Assembly (NCBI RefSeq): GCF_018614415.1
Contig: NZ_JAGGOO010000020.1
Span: forward strand, 29,482-93,481
Reading direction: 5' to 3'
DNA from: Streptomyces sp. ISL-12
GTDB taxonomy: Bacteria; Actinomycetota; Actinomycetes; Streptomycetales; Streptomycetaceae
DNA length: 64,000 nucleotides
Below are positions 38,890 to 47,037 of this stretch, piece after piece. The notes beneath the pieces were generated by a model. That model did no database searches. It was not told the origin of the DNA and saw only the letters and a list, made by a program, of their open reading frames with translations. Both the position numbers and the translations under genes were made by a program. How positions within the stretch are numbered: the first letter of the stretch is position 1; each line of letters starts with the position of its first letter.

Positions 38890-41544
38890 ATGGACCCGAA
38901 CACCCGGGGACCTGCGGAGTACGGCCAGGACGGCGACGGCGACGCGCCGCGCCCGCGCCCGCCCAGGGACCCCCTCACACCCGACTTCGGCCAGGCGGCG
39001 CCCGCGCTGGCCCGCACGGTGCAGCTGGTCTCCGGCGACTTCCTGCTCACCGTCAACCCCGTCGACGGCAGCGAGATCGAGGTCTGCCCGCCGGGCGAGC
39101 GCCCCGCCCGCCCGCAGAAGCTGACCGCCACCGAACGCGCCGAGGTGGAACGCGCCACCCGGCCCCCCGTCCCGCCCGGCCCGGCACTGCCCGCGCTGCC
39201 GCTGCTGGCCCGCCAGGACGAGCAGGACCGCCTGGTGCGCCTGCTGGCCCGCGGCCGCTCCGTCCGCCTCACCGGCCCCGGCGGCTCCGGCCGCACCAGC
39301 CTCCTCGACCGCGTCGCCGAGGACTGCGCCGACCTCGCCCCCGACGGCGTGGTCCGCCTCAGCGGCTTCCACCGCTCGGCCGACGACCTGCTCCACGACC
39401 TCTTCCACGCCGTCTACCGCGCCCCCCTGCACCGCCCCTCCCGTGCGGAACTGCTCGACCACGTCCGGGAGATCGGCGCGGTCGTCGTCCTGGACGACGT
39501 CGAGTTCGGCGGCGCCGCGCTCGACGACCTGCTGAACGCCACCCCCGAGTGCGCCTTCCTGCTCTCCGCCACCCCCGAGGTGGCGGCCCCCTCCGCCGAC
39601 GCGGCCGTCGAGGAGGTCTTCCTCACCGGCCTCGACCGCTCCGACGGCGTCGCCCTGCTGGAGCGCGCCGCCGGCCGGCCCCTCACCGAGGAGGAGGCCA
39701 ACTGGGCCGGCGACCTCTGGTTCGAGTCCGAGGGCCTGCCGCTGCGCTTCGTCCAGGCCGGCGCCCTGCTGCGCCGCCGCGACCGGCTGAGGGCCGGCGC
39801 CGGCACCGCCGACGAGTTCGGCGTCCGCGCCGACGCCGCCCCCGAGGACGCGGTGCCGCACGCCGCGGACGCCGCCGACGACGTACCGTTGCCGTCCCTC
39901 GGGGAGGCCGCCGCGCCCGCGCCGCTGCTCGCCTCCACGCTCAGCGGCTCCGCCCGCGCCGCCCTGGAGTTCGCCGTCGCCCTCGGCGGCGAGGTGCCGC
40001 ACCAGGCGCACCTGCCCGCGCTGGCCGGCGACACCCACGCGGACGCCGCCCTCGGCGAGCTGGCCGCCTGCGGCCTGGTCTCGCCGGTCGGCTCCCGCTA
40101 CCGGCTCGCCGCCGGGGTGCTGACCCAGCTGGAGGCCGCCGGATACGGCGACGCCGCCGACGGGCGGCTCCTGGAGGCGGCCCGGCACTACGCCTGGTGG
40201 TCCGGACACCCCTCGGTCACCCCGGAGCGGGTCTGCGCCGAGGCCGACGCCGTGCTGGCCGCCCTGGCCGTGCTCGCGCCGGCCGCGACCCCGCCCGCCG
40301 AGGACCCCGAGACCGGCGAGGCCGAGGAGGACCCGGCCGTACGGCTGGCCCGCGCGGCGGCGCCCGCGTTCGCCGCCGGACTGCACTGGAGCGCCTGGGA
40401 GCGGGCGCTGCGCTCCGGCAGCGAGGCCAGCCGGCTCGCCGGTGACGTCGTCGAACAGGCCTACTTCCACCACGAGCTGGGCGTCCTCGCGCTCTGCGAG
40501 GACCAGCTCGACCGGGCCCGCGCCGAACTGGAGGCGTCCGTCGCGCTGCGCGGCGCCGCCGCCGACCGGCGCGGCACCGTGGCCGGCCGCCGCGCCCTCG
40601 CCCTGGTCGCCGACCGCTCCGGCGACACCCCGGGCCTCGGCGCCGTCGGCCTGTCCGCCGCCGGGGCCGGGGCCGGGGGGATCGGCGCCGCCGCGACCGC
40701 GTACGGCCCGACGGCGGGCGAGGAGGTGCCCGACGCCCGGCACGAGGAGTCGGCGTCGCCGCCCGCCGGTGTCCCGGCGCCTTTCCCGCCGCTCCAGCCG
40801 ACCCCGCAGTCCCCGACCGTGGTCACCCGCAGCGCCTCGGCCGCGGGCCGTTCCTCGCTGGGCCCGTCCCGCAAGGCCGGGGGCGGCATCAAGGGCTTCG
40901 CCCGGCGCAACCTGGTCGCGGCCGGCGCCAGCGCCCTGCTCGTCGCGGTGCTCGGCACGGTCGTCACCCTCGGCGCCACCTCCAACGGCGACGGCACCGA
41001 CCCCTCGGACCAGGTCGGCGTCAACCCGTCCGCCAGCCAGGGCGTCGACGACGGCGGCCTGGGCGCCGACCGGCCCGAGGACGACGGCGGCAACGGCGCG
41101 GGGGAGCCCGGCGCGGCCGGCGCCGGCACCACCGACCCCGGCCCGGACGGCACCCCCGGCACCTCCGACGACCCGTCGCCCACGGGCACCGGGACCCCGT
41201 CGGACGACCCGAGCGGCTCCCGCGGGCCGAGCGACCCGGACGACTCGGACGACCCGTCGACCACCGGGCCGCCGGACACCTCCGAGCCCCCGGACACGTC
41301 GGAGCCCCCGGACACCTCCGAGCCGCCGGACACGTCGGAGCCCCCGGACACCTCCGAGCCGCCGGACACCTCCGAGCCGCCGACGGAGACCTCGGACCCG
41401 CCGACCGAGACGTCCCCGGAGACGTCCGACTCGGCCAGCGGGCCCACGACCACCACCAGCGCCTCCACGAGCGGTTCGGCGAGCGCGCCGCAGTCCAGTG
41501 CGAGCGGTACGCGGCCGGGGTCGGTGTCGCCGCGGATCATCTGA
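38890..41544 (+). CDS. Large membrane-anchored NB-ARC/STAND-like ATPase
   Basis: 884 residues. An acidic/Pro-rich N terminus is followed by a small domain (FLLTVNPVDGSEIEVCP, about 55-75), a P-loop at 129-137 reading GPGGSGRTS (Arg replaces the usual Walker A Lys), Walker B VVVLDDVEF near 199, and ESEGLPLRFVQAGALL, the GLPL motif of NB-ARC/STAND proteins. A winged-helix-like part (350-420) and a TPR-like segment (HHELGVLALCEDQLDRARAEL) come next. One membrane helix lies at about 674-697, then a Pro/Gly/Asp/Ser/Thr-rich tail with tandem PPDTSE units (794-832). Predicted topology: signalling ATPase inside, repeat tail outside. ATG 38890 is chosen; an in-frame GTG at 38851 is possible. Function unknown. 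Confidence 0.75.
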   Translation: MDPNTRGPAEYGQDGDGDAPRPRPPRDPLTPDFGQAAPALARTVQLVSGDFLLTVNPVDGSEIEVCPPGERPARPQKLTATERAEVERATRPPVPPGPALPALPLLARQDEQDRLVRLLARGRSVRLTGPGGSGRTSLLDRVAEDCADLAPDGVVRLSGFHRSADDLLHDLFHAVYRAPLHRPSRAELLDHVREIGAVVVLDDVEFGGAALDDLLNATPECAFLLSATPEVAAPSADAAVEEVFLTGLDRSDGVALLERAAGRPLTEEEANWAGDLWFESEGLPLRFVQAGALLRRRDRLRAGAGTADEFGVRADAAPEDAVPHAADAADDVPLPSLGEAAAPAPLLASTLSGSARAALEFAVALGGEVPHQAHLPALAGDTHADAALGELAACGLVSPVGSRYRLAAGVLTQLEAAGYGDAADGRLLEAARHYAWWSGHPSVTPERVCAEADAVLAALAVLAPAATPPAEDPETGEAEEDPAVRLARAAAPAFAAGLHWSAWERALRSGSEASRLAGDVVEQAYFHHELGVLALCEDQLDRARAELEASVALRGAAADRRGTVAGRRALALVADRSGDTPGLGAVGLSAAGAGAGGIGAAATAYGPTAGEEVPDARHEESASPPAGVPAPFPPLQPTPQSPTVVTRSASAAGRSSLGPSRKAGGGIKGFARRNLVAAGASALLVAVLGTVVTLGATSNGDGTDPSDQVGVNPSASQGVDDGGLGADRPEDDGGNGAGEPGAAGAGTTDPGPDGTPGTSDDPSPTGTGTPSDDPSGSRGPSDPDDSDDPSTTGPPDTSEPPDTSEPPDTSEPPDTSEPPDTSEPPDTSEPPTETSDPPTETSPETSDSASGPTTTTSASTSGSASAPQSSASGTRPGSVSPRII
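41269..41385 (+). repeat. 18-base tandem repeats encoding PPDTSE units
   Basis: About six and a half copies of an 18-base unit of the type CCGGACACCTCCGAGCCG, differing mainly at third positions (CCC/CCG, ACC/ACG, TCC/TCG), in the 3' part of the NB-ARC-like gene. Copy number is likely to vary between strains. Confidence 0.9.
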
Positions 41545-41568
41545 GGCGGACATGGCGGACATGGCGGA

Positions 41569-41596
41569 GGGCCGGGACCCACAGGGGTCCCGGCCC
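41569..41596. terminator. Perfect bidirectional hairpin between NB-ARC-like gene and nucS
   Basis: GGGCCGGGACCC (41569-41580), loop ACAG, GGGTCCCGGCCC (41585-41596): a 12-base perfect stem between two convergent genes. Confidence 0.85.
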
Positions 41597-41615
41597 TCGG
41601 TCGTACCGCCTCGGT

Positions 41616-42287
41616 TCAGAACAGCCGCAGCTTGTCGTCCTCGATGCCGCGCAGCGCGTTGTAGTCCAGCACCTGGCAGCCGATGCCGCGGTCGGTGGCC
41701 AGCACCCGGGCCTGCGGCTTGATCTCCTGGGCGGCGAAGACACCGCGCACCGGGGCGAGGTGGGGATCGCGGTTCAGCAGATCGAGGTAACGGGTGAGCT
41801 GCTCGACGCCGTCGATCTCGCCGCGCCGCTTGATCTCCACGGCGACGGTCTGCCCGTCGGCGTCCCGGCACAGGATGTCCACCGGTCCGATGGCCGTCGG
41901 GTACTCGCGGCGGATCAGGGTGTAGCCCTCGCCGAGGGTCTCGATGCGGTCGGCGAGCAGTTCCTGGAGGTGCGCTTCCACGCCGTCCTTGATCAGGCCG
42001 GGATCGACGCCCAGTTCGTGCGAGGAGTCGTGGAGGATCTCCTCCATCGTGATGATGAGCTTCTCACCTGTCTTGTTGACGACGGTCCACACGCCCGCCT
42101 CGTCGCCGGTCCCCTCCTTCAGGACGCACGGCGGCGACATCCAGTTCAGGGGCTTGTAGGCCCGGTCGTCGGCGTGGATCGAGACGCTGCCGTCCGCCTT
42201 GACCAGGATCAGGCGGGGAGCCGAGGGCAGGTGCGCGGTGAGCCGCCCGGCGTAGTCCACGGAGCAGCGGGCAATGACGAGACGCAT
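41616..42287 (-). CDS. nucS: Mismatch-specific endonuclease NucS
   Basis: The mismatch-repair endonuclease that stands in for MutS/MutL in actinobacteria; it cuts both strands at certain mismatches and works with the beta clamp. The 223-residue protein has an N-terminal beta-rich DNA-binding domain ([13 protein letters not shown] to [10 protein letters not shown]) and a C-terminal RecB-like nuclease domain with the catalytic Asp and Glu-x-Lys residues in GPVDILCRD and [18 protein letters not shown] follows. The extreme C terminus (DDKLRLF) fits a clamp-binding peptide (x-L-x-L-F). Length and start (ATG 42287) are typical. Confidence 0.94.
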   Translation of the reverse strand: MRLVIARCSVDYAGRLTAHLPSAPRLILVKADGSVSIHADDRAYKPLNWMSPPCVLKEGTGDEAGVWTVVNKTGEKLIITMEEILHDSSHELGVDPGLIKDGVEAHLQELLADRIETLGEGYTLIRREYPTAIGPVDILCRDADGQTVAVEIKRRGEIDGVEQLTRYLDLLNRDPHLAPVRGVFAAQEIKPQARVLATDRGIGCQVLDYNALRGIEDDKLRLF

Positions 42288-42578
42288 GGTCGGCAACGCT
42301 ACTCGACCCGCCCGCCCCGGCGCGATTCGCACCCTGGGACGGCACCGCCCGGCGCGATCACGGTCCGTCCCACTTCTCCCATAAGCCCCATCTTGCGCAC
42401 TGGCCGATTGTGTGCCTACGGCAATCGGCGCATCCGGCCATTCTCCTGGTGCGGCCCGGTCGGGGTGCTTACGGTATTCAACGGGAGGTCGCGAGTCGCG
42501 TACACAGCGTGTTCGTTGTCGCGGACTCCCTTTACTGTCCGGCAACCCCTGCTGGTCGGGGGTGCGAGAGGAGTACTC

Positions 42579-42971
42579 ATGTCGCTCGACGTCTCACCGG
42601 CCCTACTCGAACAGGCCGAGCGAGGCGAGGTTGACGAAGCGGACTTCGTCGACTGCGTCCGGACCTCCCTGCCCTACGCGTGGGAGATGATCAGCTCCCT
42701 GGTGGCACAGCTGAAGGTCGACGGCGGAGAGTTCGCCGACAACCAGACGCCTCCGCCGGACGAGCAGGCACGCGGCCAGTTGCTGCGTGTGCTCGCGAGT
42801 GACGCGATACGCGGCGCCCTGCAGCGGCACTTCGGCGTCCGGCTGGCCTTCCAGAACTGCCACCGGGTGGCGGTCTTCCCGACCGATCCCTCGGTCGACG
42901 ACACGCTGGCCCGCTTCACCTCGGTGCGCAACCAGTTGCTGAACCAGTCGCCCGAACTGCGCGACTGCTGA
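42579..42971 (+). CDS. SCO5389-family conserved protein, function unknown
   Basis: 130 residues, soluble, acidic, strongly conserved next to nucS in Streptomyces as I remember it. Visible features are an N-terminal helical part ([21 protein letters not shown] in pieces), a CHRVAVFP segment, and an Asn/Gln-rich C-terminal helix ([16 protein letters not shown]). No catalytic motif is recognised. The ATG has GAGAGGAG at 42566-42573, a strong ribosome-binding site, suggesting high expression. It is divergent from nucS. Confidence 0.75.
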   Translation: MSLDVSPALLEQAERGEVDEADFVDCVRTSLPYAWEMISSLVAQLKVDGGEFADNQTPPPDEQARGQLLRVLASDAIRGALQRHFGVRLAFQNCHRVAVFPTDPSVDDTLARFTSVRNQLLNQSPELRDC

Positions 42972-42986
42972 CGCCGGTGATCGTCT

Positions 42987-43034
42987 GCTTGCCGCTCCGC
43001 ACGCGGGAGGTGCGGTTGTACCGGAGCGGCAAGC
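42987..43034. terminator. 13-base hairpin between converging genes
   Basis: GCTTGCCGCTCCG (42987-42999) pairs perfectly with CGGAGCGGCAAGC (43022-43034), with a smaller stem in the loop. It separates the SCO5389-like gene from the convergent luciferase-like gene. Confidence 0.85.
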
Positions 43035-43047
43035 TCTCCGCGGCCGG

Positions 43048-44076
43048 TCAGCGGAGCTGGGGGAGCACCTCCGCGCCGAGCCGCCGTACGTTCTCCTCGG
43101 TGGCCGCGAGGTCGCCGGTGCCCTCCACCAGCAGGGCGAAGCGGTCCACGCCGGTGCGCTCGCTGGTCGCCGTGAGCCGGTCGGCGCACAGCCGGGGGGT
43201 GCCGACCGGGTGCAGGCCGCAGAGCAGTTCGGTGTAGGCCAGCGGGTCGCGCATCCGCCGGGGGCGGCCGTCCACCGTGACGTGGGCGTCGAGCCCCTGC
43301 CGCAGCCAGCCCGGCATCGCCTTCGCCAGCGCCTCCGAGGCGTCGGCGCGCCGGTCGGCGATCTGGCAGACGCCGGCCGAGACGTGGGCGGCCGACCGGA
43401 TCTCCTCGGCGGACCGGCCGGCCGCCCGCGCGTGCCGCCGCCACAGGGCGATCATCTCGGCCTTCTCCTCGTCGCCGACGTGCATCCCGAGCAGCATCGG
43501 CAGCGCTCGCTCGGCGGCCAGGCGGACGCTCGCCGGTGAGGTGCAGGCGACGACGACCTCGGGCCCGGCGGTCTCCGTGAGCGCCTCCGACGTCCGCGGG
43601 ACGACCGGCACCGCACGGAACCGGAAACGTTCCCCTATGGCCTCGACCGTCGGTTCCCGCAGCCAGCGCAGCAGCAGGTCGAGGGATTCCGGGAACCCCT
43701 TCTCGTACGCCTCCAGGCCCGCGCCGAAGACCTCCAGGTCGACCCAGGGTCCGCCGCGGCCCACGCCCAGCGAGAACCGGCCACCGCTGGTCAGGTGGAG
43801 CAGCGCGGCCTGCTCGCCGAGGGCCACGGGGTGGGCCGTGGGCAGTACGCTGACCGCCGTGCCGACCCTGAGGCGGCGGGTGCGGCCGAGCAGCAGCGCG
43901 GCCAGGGTCACCGCCGACGGGCAGGTGCCGTACGGCACGAAGTGGTGCTCGGCGAGCCAGGCCGTGTCCAGCCCCGCCTCCTCCGCGACCTCGGCCGAGC
44001 GGACCGCCCGGTGCAGCGCCTCCCCCTGGCCCTGCCCCGGGAACTGGGCCGCCAGCACGAAACTTCCTACGCGCAT
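43048..44076 (-). CDS. Luciferase-like (LLM) flavin-dependent oxidoreductase
   Basis: 342 residues of the bacterial luciferase-like monooxygenase superfamily, which uses reduced FMN or F420. Typical blocks are AEEAGLDTAWLAEHHF near the N terminus, the TAVSVLPTAHPVALGEQAALLHLTSGGRFSLGVGRG segment (the SGGR and GVGRG parts bind flavin phosphate) and a C-terminal GTPRLCADRL. The ATG at 44076 follows AGGAAAAGG. The substrate and the choice between FMN and F420 cannot be told from sequence alone. It stands alone between two hairpin/repeat regions. Confidence 0.85.
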   Translation of the reverse strand: MRVGSFVLAAQFPGQGQGEALHRAVRSAEVAEEAGLDTAWLAEHHFVPYGTCPSAVTLAALLLGRTRRLRVGTAVSVLPTAHPVALGEQAALLHLTSGGRFSLGVGRGGPWVDLEVFGAGLEAYEKGFPESLDLLLRWLREPTVEAIGERFRFRAVPVVPRTSEALTETAGPEVVVACTSPASVRLAAERALPMLLGMHVGDEEKAEMIALWRRHARAAGRSAEEIRSAAHVSAGVCQIADRRADASEALAKAMPGWLRQGLDAHVTVDGRPRRMRDPLAYTELLCGLHPVGTPRLCADRLTATSERTGVDRFALLVEGTGDLAATEENVRRLGAEVLPQLR

Positions 44077-44434
44077 TGCCTTTTCCTGCTTCCTTGGCTC
44101 CGACACGGAGCTCCCCCACAGGGCATAACCGCCTGACACGTGCCGAGGACACGGCCGGGCGAGAAGGATTTGCGGATTGTCTGCCGAATAGGCCGTCGGC
44201 GGGCCGTCAGGGGACCGCCGGCAGGCCGTTCAGCGGACCGTCCGCAGGCCTTCAGCGGACCGCCGGCAGGCCGTCGAACGGGCCGTCCGGCAGGCCGCCG
44301 GTGACCCCTGCGGCGCCCGTGACGCCCCGTGCGCGGATCTCCCGCCGCCCCGGGCGCCGTACGCGTACCCCTTGTCGCGCCCGCGTAGGCTGGTCACGGC
44401 CCGTACTTCCCTGTATAGACCCGTGAGGTGTCCT
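44077..44434. other. Intergenic region with degenerate tandem repeats
   Basis: 358 bases between divergent genes. It contains about four imperfect units of a 22-24 base repeat (GGACCGCCGGCAGGCCGTTCA type) beginning at 44212, 44235, 44257 and 44281. A -10-like TATAGA lies at 44414-44419, just before the downstream GTG gene. No gene is supported in the repeats, although they leave one frame open. Confidence 0.6.
44212..44302. repeat. Four imperfect 22-24 base tandem repeats
   Basis: Units start at 44212, 44235, 44257 and 44281 and share GGACCG(C/T)C(G/C)GCAGGCC. They consist largely of alternating GGCCGTC/GACGGCC-like blocks that can pair with one another. Confidence 0.7.
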
Positions 44435-44767
44435 GTGTCCCCGCGTCGCAACCGACCCAAGGGAGCCGGTTCGTCCGGCCGCAGCGCCGAGGACGACCGT
44501 CCCGGCCGCTACGGCGGGTGGCAGTCCGCCGAGAGCTGGCAGGGCGAGGACTGGTACGTGCGGCACGTGGCGGGCGCGAGCGCGCAGGGCAAGTCCTACC
44601 GCTGCCCCGGCTGCGACCAGATGATCCCGGACGGAGTCCCGCACGTGGTGGCCTGGCCCGACCACGCGGGCGTCGACGACCGCCGGCACTGGCACAAGTC
44701 CTGCTGGAACGCGAAGGACCGCCGCACCACACGGGTGCGGCGGTCCCGGAGCGCGCCGCGGTTCTGA
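44435..44767 (+). CDS. Small zinc-ribbon-like protein, function unknown
   Basis: 110 residues: a basic, Arg-rich N terminus, a Trp-rich segment (GGWQSAESWQGEDWYVRHV), then a probable metal site CPGCDQMIPDGVPH...HWHKSCW (CxxC plus His/Cys), and a basic tail. It resembles HNH/zinc-ribbon proteins, but the catalytic HNH pattern is not complete, so nuclease activity is not claimed. GTG at 44435 has GAGG upstream and a -10-like TATAGA 15 bases before. Public annotations of homologues as ATP/GTP-binding are not supported by any P-loop here. Confidence 0.7.
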   Translation: MSPRRNRPKGAGSSGRSAEDDRPGRYGGWQSAESWQGEDWYVRHVAGASAQGKSYRCPGCDQMIPDGVPHVVAWPDHAGVDDRRHWHKSCWNAKDRRTTRVRRSRSAPRF

Positions 44768-44782
44768 CACCCTGACGCAGGC

Positions 44783-45646
44783 TCAGACGTCCCGCCGCTC
44801 CAGCAGCGCGAAGGCGGCGCCGTAGACCGCGGCCGTGATGCCGAGGATGATCCACAGCGGCTCCCAGCCCGACGGGCCGGAGTCCGACAGCGAGTTGGCG
44901 TAGAAGATGCTGAGCTGGTTCGGGATCGAGTACTCCAGCAGGAACCCCTGCACCTTGTTCAGCGACTCCGAGAACATGAACATCGCGATCACCAGCGGCG
45001 CCAGCAGCAGGCCGATCATGACGGTGATGGCGCCCGCCGAGTGGCGGATGATCGAGCCGACGGCGAGCGAGAGCAGGCCGAGCAGCGCCATGTAGAGGGA
45101 GACGCCGACGGTGGCCTTGAGCCAGTCCTGGCCGGTGGGCCCCTCCGCTCCGTCCAGCATGGCCACGTGCGCGAAGGCGACGAGCGTGACGGAGACCAGC
45201 GTCACCACGAACGAGATCAGGAAGAACACCAGGCCCTTGGCGGCCAGCACCCGCCCGCGGCTGGGGCAGGCGGTCATGGTGGTCCGGATCAGGCCGGTGC
45301 CGTACTCCGACGCCGTGGTCAGCACGCCGAGCGTCATCAGGCACATGCTGCCGAGCAACAGGCCGAAGAAGCCCAGCTGCAGCGGGTCGCTGCCGGCCAC
45401 GTCGGCCTCGGTGCCGGCCACCACCGCGCCGACCAGCAGGCCGATGCCGACCACCAGCAGGACGAAGACGCCGAGCGTCCACAGCGTCGAGCGCACCGAC
45501 CGGATCTTCGTCCACTCGGAGGCGACGGCGTGCATCAGGTTGGTGCGCACGACCGGGATGGGAGAGGTGTAACCGGCGTACGCCGGACCGGGCGCCGCCC
45601 ACCGGTCGGGTGCGGCCTGCGGCATCGGGGGCTGGGGCGTGCTCAT
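44783..45646 (-). CDS. ABC-2 permease (first pair)
   Basis: 287 residues: a Pro-rich cytosolic N terminus (about 1-35), then six membrane helices of the ABC-2/NatB-like type. The motif SEWTKIRSVRSTLWTLGVF near residue 42 is shared with the second permease at 47 kb (SEWTKIRSVASTVWTLG), showing a common origin. The start ATG overlaps the ATPase gene stop (ATGA). The substrate is unknown. Confidence 0.9.
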   Translation of the reverse strand: MSTPQPPMPQAAPDRWAAPGPAYAGYTSPIPVVRTNLMHAVASEWTKIRSVRSTLWTLGVFVLLVVGIGLLVGAVVAGTEADVAGSDPLQLGFFGLLLGSMCLMTLGVLTTASEYGTGLIRTTMTACPSRGRVLAAKGLVFFLISFVVTLVSVTLVAFAHVAMLDGAEGPTGQDWLKATVGVSLYMALLGLLSLAVGSIIRHSAGAITVMIGLLLAPLVIAMFMFSESLNKVQGFLLEYSIPNQLSIFYANSLSDSGPSGWEPLWIILGITAAVYGAAFALLERRDV

Positions 45647-46914
45647 CGGGCGTCCTCGGGCTCGGTCGGGGAGGGAGTGGGAGAGGAGGCGGGGGCGGGG
45701 GCGGGAGGGGGAGAAGAGGGAGCGGGGGCGGGAGCGGGCGCCGGGGCCGCGGACTGCCCCGGGACCTGGCCGGGGGCCGCCTGCGGTGCCGTCTGCGCGT
45801 ACGGGTTGGCCGGCGGCGCGGCGGGCGCCCCCGGTCCGCCGTACGGGCCCTGGGGACTCTGCGCGGGGGGTGCGAACGGCTGCCCGCCCTGCTGGGGCGG
45901 CGGCGGGGCGTACCAGCCGGGCTGGCCCTGTCCGGGCACCGGCATCGGCGGCTGCGCGCCGGGCGGCAGGGGCTGCTGGAGCCCGGCCTTCTCGTCGACG
46001 GTCGAGCGGTAGTCGACGGCGCCCTGCGTCATCCGCATGTACGCCTCCTCCAGCGACGCCTGGTGCGGCGACAGCTCCCACAGCCGTACGCCGGCCTCGT
46101 GCGCGAGGTCGCTGATCCGGGGGAGCGGCAGTCCGGTCACCCGCAGCGCGCCGTCCTGTTCCGGCAGCACGTGGCCGCCCGCCTCGGTGAGCGCCGAGGA
46201 GAGCTTCTCGCGCAGCTGGCGTTCGGTGTCGGGGGTGCGGACTCGGGCGAAGCCGGCGGAGTTGGCCGAGATGAAGTCCTTCACGCTCATGTCGGCCATC
46301 AGCTGTCCGCGCCCGATGACGATCAGGTGGTCGGCGGTCAGCGCCATCTCGCTCATCAGGTGACTCGACACGAACACCGTGCGGCCCTCGGCGGCGAGCG
46401 CCTTCATCAGGTTGCGCACCCAGAGGATGCCCTCGGGGTCGAGGCCGTTGACCGGCTCGTCGAAGAGCAGCACCTGGGGGTCGCCGAGCAGGGCCGCGGC
46501 GATGCCGAGCCGCTGGCCCATGCCGAGGGAGAAGCCCTTGGAGCGCCGCCTGGCGACGTCCTGGAGGCCGACCACGCCGAGCACCTCGTCCACCCGGCGG
46601 GCCGGGATGCCGGAGAGCTGGGCGAGGCTGAGCAGGTGGTTGCGGGCGGCCCGGCCGCCGTGCACGGCCTTGGCGTCGAGGAGGGCGCCGACCTGGCGAG
46701 GGGCGTTGGGCAGCTTGCGGTAGGGGAACCCACCGATCGTCACGTGTCCCGCGGTGGGGTTGTCCAGGCCGAGGATCATCCGCATGGTCGTCGACTTGCC
46801 CGAGCCGTTGGGCCCGAGGAAGCCGGTGACAGTGCCGGGACGTACCTGGAAGGACAGGTTGTACACAGCGGTCTTGTCGCCGTAGCGCTTGGTCAGGCCG
46901 ACAGCCTCGATCAT
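45643..46914 (-). CDS. ABC transporter ATPase with Pro/Gln/Ala-rich tail (first pair)
   Basis: 423 residues: an ABC domain with Walker A GPNGSGKSTTM, signature FSLGMGQRLGIA, Walker B LLFDEPVNGLDPEG and the switch His in SSHLMSE. A middle domain follows to about 300. The last 120 residues are a low-complexity tail of Pro, Gln, Ala and Gly (PPPPQQGGQPFAPP and similar) absent from the paralogue at 48 kb. ATG 46914 is used; a GTG three codons earlier is possible. Confidence 0.9.
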   Translation of the reverse strand: MIEAVGLTKRYGDKTAVYNLSFQVRPGTVTGFLGPNGSGKSTTMRMILGLDNPTAGHVTIGGFPYRKLPNAPRQVGALLDAKAVHGGRAARNHLLSLAQLSGIPARRVDEVLGVVGLQDVARRRSKGFSLGMGQRLGIAAALLGDPQVLLFDEPVNGLDPEGILWVRNLMKALAAEGRTVFVSSHLMSEMALTADHLIVIGRGQLMADMSVKDFISANSAGFARVRTPDTERQLREKLSSALTEAGGHVLPEQDGALRVTGLPLPRISDLAHEAGVRLWELSPHQASLEEAYMRMTQGAVDYRSTVDEKAGLQQPLPPGAQPPMPVPGQGQPGWYAPPPPQQGGQPFAPPAQSPQGPYGGPGAPAAPPANPYAQTAPQAAPGQVPGQSAAPAPAPAPAPSSPPPAPAPASSPTPSPTEPEDAR

Positions 46915-47037
46915 GCTCCGCACCCATCGAAAGGATCAGGACAGCGGGGCGCACGCCCCCGTAAGAGTTAGGAGCTTATCCAGGCGCTGACGGTTCCGTT
47001 CACATCCGGGCGGATCAGGTCGCCCCGCGGTCCCTGC

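Noticed and set aside
44076..44426. Repeat-encoded small protein (GRQGTAGRPFSGPSAG type) upstream of the zinc-ribbon gene
   Set aside because: The frame is open only because of the tandem repeats, has no good start signal, and overlaps the 5' end and promoter of the luciferase-like gene.
44435..44767. HNH endonuclease call for the small zinc-ribbon-like protein
   Set aside because: CxxC and HxxxC-like residues are present, but the central Asn and catalytic His pattern of HNH nucleases is not complete.
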